From positions 30,755,851 through 30,770,850 of the forward strand of contig NC_045140.1 in assembly GCF_008831285.2 (NCBI RefSeq): a DNA stretch of 15,000 nucleotides, read 5' to 3'. The DNA comes from Nymphaea colorata. Its lineage: Eukaryota; Streptophyta; Magnoliopsida; Nymphaeales; Nymphaeaceae. Below are positions 1 through 6,880 of the stretch, one piece after another. The translations under genes and the position numbers were made by a program. Position 1 is the stretch's first letter; each line of letters starts with the position of its first letter. The notes under the pieces are model-generated. The model saw only the letters and a program-made list of their open reading frames with translations, was not told the DNA's origin and made no database searches.

Positions 1-1987
1 GGTTCTAGCTACGAGGAAGTAATTCAAAAACGGGGGTGGTTTCCTAATCTAGTTAAGGCAAGGGCAATGATGGGAACAAGACAAGGGCTCGAGTGAGGGG
101 GTTACCTAATGAAGATAGGTGAGGTGGCGCAAGCAGATTTCCTAACGGGCTGGGGATAGGGACCAGGTGGAGGTTACCTAAGGTGGCGCCAAGGGAGATC
201 TTCTCAATCAAGAGAATCGCTAAGAGAGATAGCGATAAGGAAAAAAGGATCCAAAATTTCCTTAGAATAAGGAAGGAGGATCGCACGAGGAAGGGAGAGT
301 GAATTGGGCTTGGGCCCACGTGAATCTCTCGTAACCTCACAAGGAAAGAAGATTAGGACATGTGGCGAGACTTGGAGGAGAAGGTGGGATTCGGTTGTGG
401 AAAGGGTGAGCTGTAGCAACCGAGAGGGAAAGGAGGAGAAGATAGCTAAAGGAAATTCCTAAGGCTTTGCCATGTGGAATCGTGTGGGTCCCATGGGGAA
501 GGAGATGGCTCGCAAGATGGGGGAGGGGTTACACGGTTTAGGGAAGTGATAATGAGATAAGCACGAGGTGGCCAGGTGCTTAGGGAATTATGCGTAAAAA
601 GGGGGTGGGACGATTTGGGTAAGGATGAGGTGGCAAGCTACTTAGCTAGAAACAAGGGAAGGTGGAATCATGCGATATCTAGAAGATAAGGCAAGTGGCT
701 ACGATGGAAATAAAATTTAGAGGGTAGGTCGACACAAAAGGGGAAGGCTCTTGGATGGACGACACGTGGCACAACTAAGGGCTAGGATTAACACAACAAA
801 AGAAAGAAGAAGACTTACCAAAAATGAAGCCGACGGTCAAGGAAAGTGCGATGAAGCACCGGCGGCTAGGGTTGAAGGCCCTAGTGCGCTCCTCCAAGAT
901 TGACCAAAATACCCCCACAAGCTAGTTAGGAATTCGAATTCACTGGAGGGTAATTCTGTCCTTGTCGTCGGAAAACTCAGGGTGACCGGAAAGTATGCAG
1001 CGGCCACCGAAGATAGGACTATTCCGGCCAAGGCTCAATCATTGTTATGAAACTCCGATTTTCACCAAATGAACCGAAATGATTCCTTTTCTTTTGGCAA
1101 TCACCTTGACACTAATTTTCTGCCGGGATCACTCTTTAAACCACCATCTATCACGTATTTTCTCTTGCTGCTCTTGCTGGTGGAGCTCTTTGAAACCGAA
1201 CTATATTTCTATACTCTTTTCACCGTCGGTTCCTTGATTCTTCCAGATTTGCACCAAGAGATAAAAGATCGGATCTAGGCCTCGTAAGAGAGATTCTAAG
1301 GGTGGCTTTTCTGCTGGGATTCCAGAACTAACTCACGGGTTTGGCACCGTGAACCAGTCTTAGAACGAACTAGAAAATCACCTCTAGAATGCTCCCAACG
1401 AACCACCTATTTCCAACAAGAAATCCCAAAGTACTAACCTCGCTTTTAGTCCTTTTTGAAGATGAACGTTGTTCGTCCTTCTTCAATCATCCCGGTGATG
1501 GATCAGCCTCTCAACCTTCTGGTTTTTTAGAAGGAAGGTACCGAATCCACTAGCATGCCGTGGGGAGTATTCGTGGTCTAAGGAGCCGCGCCTTCGCCGG
1601 AGCTACTTCGTGGTTCTTAGCCTTAAGCCGTCGGTCGATAGGAAGGAGGAAGACCAGAAAACAAAGGTGGGAAAGAAGAGGGACCTTCGGATGACCAGAT
1701 GGAGGAAGCAATGTTGAATCACCTAGGAGACGACAAAGAGAAGAAAAGCGTCACAAAGAAAATGACAAAGGACCGAGATTTACCTTGAGGACGAGTAGGA
1801 AAACGCCATGGGGCAAGGAGACGTCCAAAAGAGAGAAGAGATTCTAAGGCAACGAGAGAGACCACCGCGGGAGAGAGGTGAGCCAGAAAAGACGAGAGAG
1901 AGACAAGGGCCTTGCGCCCAACACCTCCAATCAACACATTCTCTTTCTTCAATATTCAATAGCATAATTTTTACAAAGGAGCGAAGA

Positions 1988-1995
1988 CTTATATA
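1988..1995 (-). promoter_or_regulatory. TATA-like box of LTR1, minus-strand promoter
   Basis: The minus strand reads GTATATAAGTC, a good plant TATA box, about 490 nt inside the LTR from its U3 edge. Downstream on the minus strand comes an A/T-rich stretch and then C/T-rich sequence of 5'UTR type. It is the best candidate for the U3/R boundary; start of transcription would fall near 1960 by typical 25-32 nt spacing (inference). In LTR1 it would drive transcription leftward, out of the window. Confidence 0.5.
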
Positions 1996-2114
1996 CTACT
2001 CTAAGTGACTCGGTTCACAATCCGAACCGGTTCTTTACATGATTCAAATCTAATACTAAAGAAATCCAAAGCTGAATTAAAGTGGGCGCTACCCGTCCAA
2101 AGAATTGTAAACCC

Positions 2115-2196
2115 ACGGATCTAGGATCCGTTTTCTCTTGGGCGCATGGATGAGCTTGGGTAGGCTCATCCCGATTTGCCTAGGTTCCGCCTAGGC
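2115..2196. repeat. Cluster of three perfect hairpins in LTR1 U3
   Basis: Three consecutive perfect inverted repeats lie within 82 bp: ACGGATC/GATCCGT (2115-2121 and 2125-2131, 3-nt loop), GGATGAGC/GCTCATCC (2148-2155 and 2164-2171, 8-nt loop) and GCCTAGG/CCTAGGC (2178-2184 and 2190-2196, 5-nt loop). They sit between the ORF stop codon and the TATA-like box, so they could act as DNA (symmetric protein sites upstream of the promoter) or as RNA structure in the 3' end of the transcript. Confidence 0.6.
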
Positions 2197-2270
2197 TTAC
2201 TTCGTTTGATCTAGGTTCTAGGACTCCATATAGGTTCTGACCACTCTAGTCGGTTGAGTCCCAACTTGGA

Positions 2271-4907
2271 TCATGACCGCTTCTGAGGTTCGACCTTGTA
2301 GCTCTTGCACTTGGCCGTTGTTGCTCCGCCCGCTCCGCCCTCTGCAATAACTCCAAGTTGCTTTTTATCCTCGTGAGACGATCTTTCTAGGCTGGTCAAG
2401 TCATTTCCAGCCTCCACGAGCCTTGCTGGACCTACTTTGGTCCCGGGTTTGGTCCTAACGGACCTAGTGGAAATTTGGCTCGTAACAGATCCACCCTCCT
2501 TAAAATGAGCTTGTCCCCAAGCTCTTGCCACACATTCTTCCGGATGGGTCTGTTCTCCACTTGCTACCCCTTTACGTTTTTCTGGTCCATAATCCCTGGG
2601 TAGTGTTCTTAAGGAATTCCTTAGGTCTAAGAAACACCTTCTTGGGCCTCTTGAATAAACTTGAGTGTAGGCCCTAGCTGAACTGCTCTCCACTTTTGAT
2701 TGCAACTGCCTTGGACCGTAGTCTCTTGGTAGCTGCCCAATAAAAAGCTTATGCTGCCCTTGCAGCGCTCTGCCCGTAGATGGTGTATGCAGCATCGTGT
2801 TGTTCTCAATTGATTTCTTGCCTTTATTCAAGGCCCACTGCGCTTCTACTGCACTTATCTTACATGGGCTATGTTCGTGAGTTATAAGGGTGTTGTTTGA
2901 ATCCCTTAACTCACGACTACAGTTGGGAGAGTCTGGGAACCGATAGGCTCTCCAACGCTCTGGGTAAAGTTTTTCAACGCAGTGCCCCAGAGTTGGTGTT
3001 TGTTGTTTGTTGTGGCCACCCTCCTTAGGATGAAGCTGTCGTTTATCTAAGGTGGCCAGCGAATACCTCTTACTTTCGTTTGGCATTACTTGCGCAATGA
3101 GGGTTTCTTGATCTACCTTGCTTGGTTGTTGTTCCCCTTTTTGCTCCTTGGGGTAGATCCTAGTTTTTCCATGGTAATCCTCCGAACTGCTCTTGCTGTC
3201 ATTTTCAGGTTCCGGGAGGATTCCTTGGGACGTAGCCAAGATTTCATCTTCTAACAAACCTCGGACGATGAATGACTTGGTTCTTTGTCTCAGTTCGGGT
3301 TTGTTAGGGCCCTTTTGTTGACGAGTAGTGGTAACCAGTTTTGGTTCATTTCGAGTCACTCCACAAGCTTGGCCTTCTTGCGGTTTACGTATTACTCTCG
3401 CCTTTCCTTCCTTTTTCCAAAGGGCTGTACTCTTACTTTGGGCACCCTGAATCTGAAAGTCTGGACCCACGAGTTCTTGGGTCACTATCTTTTGAAGTTC
3501 TCTTGTTGCCCAACTTCTGTGTGTCTTTTCGAGAGTTAGGTCCATACCACCCTCCTTAGGTTGAATCTTAGCCGTAAGAACATCAAGGGTGGGTTCTGGT
3601 TCTTCGTTGGTAGAACTCTCCTTCGGTTTGATAACCATGTGCCCTCCTGAGTTTTGACATAAGCTTTCAATTTCTTCAAGGATTTCTCGTTCTGTCCATG
3701 ACTCTGTTGTCTGCTCAGGTAATGGGAGTGGACTTTTATTACCGCCCCTCTCTTGGAATGCTTCATGGGGCTTGTCATTCATTCCCCTATCCAAAGTTGC
3801 ATGGGATTCGAATATAGTATTTTTCTTGTTGGCTTTTTCGAAATCTTCTGCATTAAACTGCTGAACACTGGGTACTGGCGGTTTCATAGAATAAAACTGC
3901 CTATATATTTTGGCAACGCCTGTACGCCGTGGCTGGGGAAACGATCCTGACTTCTTTGGCATATCCTCCTTGCTAAGTTTGTCTAGCTTTTCCGTGGCTG
4001 GAGGAGTAGCAAGTAATCCCTTTTGATCCTTTACTGAGATTGGTCCAGCTGTAACCTCAAACTCAGTTTTTTCTTGTTGTTTCTTGCTCGGTATGCCATA
4101 AGGGAAATACTCAGTAGCCGGTCCTAATATACCTGTCCTCTCCTTGGGAAACGTTAACAAGCTTTTCGTGGGAGAGGAAAGATTAGGGGTCCGTAGTATT
4201 CCTTTCTTAGTAACGACAACTTTTGTGCCATTCGAAGATTTTACATTATCGACTTTGGCACCACTTTGGACCGACAATTCAGGTTCCTCATCACTTGATG
4301 ATTCTGCACTATCGCTTTCTGATGAGGTTTCTTCATCGCTGTCGTCACTACTCTCTGTGTCCGACTCTGTAGCAAGTTCAGACCGCCTATTATCGTTGGC
4401 TATTTCCTTATTTCTAATCGCCTCTCTGTGATCCATCCTTTCAAGCATCGAGTTCATCTTTTTGAGCACTTCGTCCCACGTAAGAGACCTTGTGCTTTGG
4501 TCATCTTGCTCATCTTCACCGTTAGACTCCCGATGATATTCTTTTTGCTCCTCGGTCACAGGCGTGAGTCTTTCTTCTAACACGAAGCGAAGACTCGAGA
4601 TACCAACTTCGATGACATCTCCATGGTAGATTGGCGCCCAAACTTGATATTTCACTTCGTATCCAGCTACACTAAGTCTACTCGGGTAAGTGGTTTTGGT
4701 GACCCACACTTCTTGGTTATCCTTATTTATGGCTAACTCAAAACGACACCCTTGTAAGCTGAGGTGTCGGATCCTCAAGTTGCAATCGGGGTTACTGCCT
4801 ACTTGGATATAAGTCCACTTTGGGCCTTGGTCCCAAGTACGTCCGTGGATCAACGTATCTTCCCGAATGCACACGCCATTCTCATAGGTGCAAAGGATTA
4901 AGTCCAT
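2271..4907 (-). CDS. Retrotransposon ORF, 878 aa: FHA-like N-terminus, acidic Ser-rich tract, basic repetitive C-terminus
   Basis: Intact ORF of unknown function. The start chosen is the first ATG (4907-4905); an upstream in-frame GTG at 4928 is unlikely in a eukaryote, and an in-frame stop lies at 4949-4947. Residues ~33-112 resemble an FHA (SMAD/FHA) domain: VGSNPDCNLRI (36-46), LSLQGCRFEL (49-58), then PIYHGDVIEVG (92-102) and LRFVLEE (106-112), in the order and spacing of FHA strands. The usual phosphothreonine-contacting Arg, His and Asn are not at the expected places (G-S instead of G-R after the third strand), so phospho-binding is doubtful. A helix or coiled coil is likely at ~142-175; 181-210 is nearly all Ser/Asp/Glu/Thr with many CK2-type sites. 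The rest is basic and probably disordered, with recurring P-K-E-G-G-like motifs and two LPRDYGP copies. No CCHC knuckle, protease or polymerase motif is visible. The last ~72 codons lie in LTR1, past the polypurine tract. Alternatives: a diverged gag-like protein, or a captured host FHA gene. Confidence 0.72.
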   Translation of the reverse strand: MDLILCTYENGVCIREDTLIHGRTWDQGPKWTYIQVGSNPDCNLRIRHLSLQGCRFELAINKDNQEVWVTKTTYPSRLSVAGYEVKYQVWAPIYHGDVIEVGISSLRFVLEERLTPVTEEQKEYHRESNGEDEQDDQSTRSLTWDEVLKKMNSMLERMDHREAIRNKEIANDNRRSELATESDTESSDDSDEETSSESDSAESSSDEEPELSVQSGAKVDNVKSSNGTKVVVTKKGILRTPNLSSPTKSLLTFPKERTGILGPATEYFPYGIPSKKQQEKTEFEVTAGPISVKDQKGLLATPPATEKLDKLSKEDMPKKSGSFPQPRRTGVAKIYRQFYSMKPPVPSVQQFNAEDFEKANKKNTIFESHATLDRGMNDKPHEAFQERGGNKSPLPLPEQTTESWTEREILEEIESLCQNSGGHMVIKPKESSTNEEPEPTLDVLTAKIQPKEGGMDLTLEKTHRSWATRELQKIVTQELVGPDFQIQGAQSKSTALWKKEGKARVIRKPQEGQACGVTRNEPKLVTTTRQQKGPNKPELRQRTKSFIVRGLLEDEILATSQGILPEPENDSKSSSEDYHGKTRIYPKEQKGEQQPSKVDQETLIAQVMPNESKRYSLATLDKRQLHPKEGGHNKQQTPTLGHCVEKLYPERWRAYRFPDSPNCSRELRDSNNTLITHEHSPCKISAVEAQWALNKGKKSIENNTMLHTPSTGRALQGQHKLFIGQLPRDYGPRQLQSKVESSSARAYTQVYSRGPRRCFLDLRNSLRTLPRDYGPEKRKGVASGEQTHPEECVARAWGQAHFKEGGSVTSQISTRSVRTKPGTKVGPARLVEAGNDLTSLERSSHEDKKQLGVIAEGGAGGATTAKCKSYKVEPQKRS
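2488..2502 (-). other. 3' polypurine tract of unit 1
   Basis: The minus strand reads TAAGGAGGGTGGATC immediately before the LTR start TGTTACG. A purine-rich tract touching a TGTTA end, matched by TAACA at the other LTR end, is what plus-strand DNA priming requires. The tract is coding: in the ORF frame it gives F-K-E-G-G-S. It is interrupted by one T and ends in ATC, so it is not a perfect polypurine run. Confidence 0.62.
3016..3027 (-). repeat. Internal copy of the polypurine-tract core (middle)
   Basis: The minus strand TAAGGAGGGTGG matches the core of the 3' polypurine tract exactly, 525 nt upstream of it on the element. It lies in the ORF, in the same frame, and encodes P-K-E-G-G. It could serve as a central polypurine tract, or simply be a repeated peptide motif. 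Confidence 0.55.
3547..3558 (-). repeat. Internal copy of the polypurine-tract core (upstream)
   Basis: Third exact 12-nt copy of TAAGGAGGGTGG, 531 nt upstream of the middle one and again in frame (P-K-E-G-G). With the middle copy the match extends: on the plus strand both read CCACCCTCCTTAGG followed by (A/T)TGAA. Confidence 0.55.
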
Positions 4908-5495
4908 TTCTGCTCTACTAGACGGCACCCGAATTCGTCTTCTACTCTACCAAGCAATGCTGAAGCAAAACACACCAAGAACGCCTAATTCTGCCAAGCA
5001 ACCTAACTGTTGTAATAAGCACGCTGAAAACAACTAGTGTACTGACTTCTGGCTGTTCCCTTCAAACTTGGTCAGTAGCAAGATAAAATAGTTACCAAGC
5101 TACTCATCAAATTTGAGCTGAATCCGACTTCAGGAAGCCTCTGGACCAACACAAAATTTTCGCAGGACTGCTACCCGGACAGGTTCTGTCCGAACAGGCT
5201 GTTCTTTCAAAAACAGGTTCAAAACTAATATCTCCGGCCGAATCACCTCGGGTGGTATAAACAACTTTTGTAGAGTATATAAATACGAATCCGTCCACCA
5301 AATTTCAGGTCAATCCGACTTCTTTTGCCCCCTGAACTCGCCGATATACTGCCGCAGACTGTCACAGTCCAGAAACCCGAAAACACTGTCTAACTCTAAA
5401 AACGGAAATGCTGAAAATAGAATCTGTCTTCTACTGCCAGTTGACGCCGAATCTTCAAGGCCAAGTGCAAGTAGAGTCCAGATTTTCACCTCAAC
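4908..5495 (-). other. Internal leader of unit 1 (between primer-binding site and ORF)
   Basis: About 590 nt without a convincing gene. It contains two adjacent perfect hairpins, GGACAG-GTT-CTGTCC (5177-5191) and GAACAG-G-CTGTTC (5192-5204). It also holds a diverged direct duplication: the segment beginning CAAATTT at 5108 recurs at 5299, 191 nt away, sharing AATCCGACTTC and, further on, GCAG(G)ACTG. The second unit has its own small hairpin, GACTG-TCA-CAGTC (~5356-5368), at the position equivalent to the first pair. In retroelements this region usually carries the packaging and dimerisation signals; that role is inferred here. Against unit 2 I found a substitution (5236 G/T), a one-base indel at ~4996 and a two-base indel at ~5494. 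Confidence 0.55.
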
Positions 5496-5508
5496 GGCTC
5501 TGATACCA
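5496..5508 (-). other. Primer-binding site, tRNA-Met(i), unit 1
   Basis: The minus strand reads TGGTATCAGAGCC, complementary to the 3' end of plant initiator tRNA-Met including its CCA. Match length is 13 nt, separated by 2 nt (AT) from the LTR end ...CCTAACA. This is the commonest primer site of plant LTR retrotransposons and fixes both the element's orientation and the inner edge of LTR2. Confidence 0.93.
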
Positions 5509-5791
5509 ATTGTTAGGACCCCGAAACCCGGCCGAGCTAGAGCAGTCGAACCTAGTTCCGAATCCTAAATCCAAGATCTCCTGAGGTGAGCCTAAATCAA
5601 AAAAACTAAACAAATTATACAAATGGACTACCCGGCCGGACAGGACCCCGGCGCAAACCCAGTAGGACGTGAATACAAGTGGGGGTAATCCAAAAAACCT
5701 ATCTAAGTCAAACCTACTACAATGAACTACGAGGGGTGTGAGGCTTTACAATCGTTCGCGATACAAGATTGCACTCACAACTCACTCAGAA

Positions 5792-5818
5792 CAAACCATG
5801 CAAACCATTCAAACCATC
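5792..5818. repeat. Short tandem repeat, 9 bp x 3, LTR2
   Basis: Three consecutive units CAAACCATG, CAAACCATT and CAAACCATC, differing only at the ninth base. It lies near the U5 end of the LTR. Confidence 0.7.
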
Positions 5819-6210
5819 ATCCTAGAGGCGTACAAACCACACCCAATTCCCTAGGAGGCTGGTCGACTCGTGGTCGTGTCTAGGCCAAGGGCCGTCGAGG
5901 TACCACTTCAGTCAACAATGGCCGTAGCCGGGCTGAAAAGCAAATGCAATATTAAAACGCCCTGCCCGCATGTCTATAGGGGGATGGGGGTTATACCTTC
6001 CAAGCTGGGGCTTGGATATGATCAGCAAGGGCCACGAGGAGAATTCCAACCCTCGGGCAATACAGCACCAAGGAGAGAAAGGGGCCGGCTGAAGATGGCA
6101 GCGATGGACGTCAGCGCTAGGAAGTAGATTCGGCGCCGATGATCTTCACGATAGTCAGGAAAGGATGCCGGACAGCTGCTGGAACTGGCCCTCCTGGCCG
6201 TGCGCAAGGT

Positions 6211-6230
6211 GGTAGTAAGAGCTTACTACC
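6211..6230. repeat. Perfect 9-bp inverted repeat, LTR2
   Basis: GGTAGTAAG and CTTACTACC are separated by AG. This is a near-palindrome of 20 bp, which would form a strong DNA dyad, or a hairpin only if the 2-nt centre is opened to a larger loop. It is not accompanied by a T-run and is not a bacterial-type terminator. Confidence 0.65.
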
Positions 6231-6800
6231 GCTGGAAGGATCCCTTTGAGTGTGGGGAGAGCCTTCAAGAACTGGCGGGTTCAAGGAAGAACCCGGACAA
6301 ACCTAGACCTATCTAAGGCTCGGGTTGGGCTTGGCTGGATTGGGCTCTATAGGAGGTTCGGTCTAGTAAAGTGGTTTAAGGGTCGGGGTAGGCTTAGTCC
6401 GTGGTATTAGGTAAGGATTTGAGGTCGCCTAACTACAAGTGAGGCTAAGTGGGAAGGCTGCAGACAAGCGAGCCTAAGCTCGGGTCAGGGTCAATGAAGA
6501 CCGAGAGAGAGTTAGGGTCGACTAGAAGGTAGCTACTACTGGACCAAGTAGATGGGTCCGGGCGAGGTGGTCAATAGAGGCACTCGAGGTAAGCTCGAAT
6601 CATCTAGATTGGCTAGTGCGGAAGGAGGATAGGTGGCGGTGCAGATTCCCTAATTCTTCTAAGGCAAGAGGAGAGGTGACGGATTAGGACGAGGTCACAC
6701 AAAGAGGTTTTCCTAAGGGGGAAGATGGCGCGTGAGGCAAGCTAGAAGTTGGTTCGGGCTTGGCTGGTCTGGCCAAGAAGAAGCGCCGACTAAGCTAACC

Positions 6801-6880
6801 AAGGGGAAAGGTTCGGTCTAGAACCTTGGAGAACCTAGCTAAGGAGAAGAGTTCGGTCTAGAACTCAAGGAGACCTAACT
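6801..6880. repeat. 40-bp tandem duplication, each unit a hairpin, LTR2
   Basis: Two 40-bp units (6801-6840, 6841-6880) are about 70% identical. Each contains a stem around the same loop GGTCTA: AAGGTTC/GAACCTT in the first (6808-6827) and GAGTTC/GAACTC in the second (6849-6866). Two base pairs differ between units by double, pairing-preserving changes. A looser third copy of GGTTCGGTCTAG lies at 6355-6366 without the right-hand stem. Confidence 0.65.

Larger units (their letters stand above)
1..2487 (-). repeat. LTR1, partial (promoter-proximal 2.49 kb; rest lies left of the window)
   Basis: This is the U3 side of an LTR read on the minus strand; it begins at 2487 (minus strand TGTTACGAGCC) and runs off the left edge. 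It contains the last ~72 codons of the long ORF (2271-2487), a cluster of three perfect hairpins (2115-2196), a TATA-like box (1988-1995), and then a long stretch that is purine/G-rich on the plus strand with only short unconvincing ORFs. Against LTR2 I found one substitution (1306 C versus 8497 A) and three one-base indels in homopolymers (A-run near 241, G-run near 779, A-run near 820). Its first 610 bases look identical to LTR3. The outer boundary is inferred from the TGTTA...TAACA ends and the adjacent polypurine tract. Confidence 0.75.

Noticed and set aside
837-1278. Short ORFs of 64 and 69 aa on both strands, repeated at 8028-8469
   Set aside because: They repeat only because the LTR repeats; both strands are open by chance and no domain is visible.
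1779-1952. Alternative LTR edge at 1938 (CACA followed by the pyrimidine run TTCTCTTTCTTC)
   Set aside because: It would give a purine tract next to a TG end, but the ends TGTGT/TAACA do not match as inverted repeats. It would also leave the TATA-like box outside the LTR. The 2487 edge has TGTTA/TAACA ends plus a G-rich purine tract.
2271-4907. Gag or polyprotein identity of the long ORF
   Set aside because: No CCHC zinc knuckle, D(T/S)G protease, reverse-transcriptase YxDD or integrase HHCC motif could be found. A highly diverged gag cannot be excluded.
4908-4928. Upstream GTG start giving 885 residues
   Set aside because: GTG initiation is a bacterial convention. The FHA-like homology begins after the ATG at 4907, so the ATG was used.
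5276-5285. Plus-strand TATATAAATA box in the internal leader
   Set aside because: It points opposite to the element's ORF and primer-binding site, with no plus-strand gene downstream; probably a chance AT-rich stretch.
6211-6230. Rho-independent terminator
   Set aside because: The inverted repeat has no following T-run and the sequence is eukaryotic.
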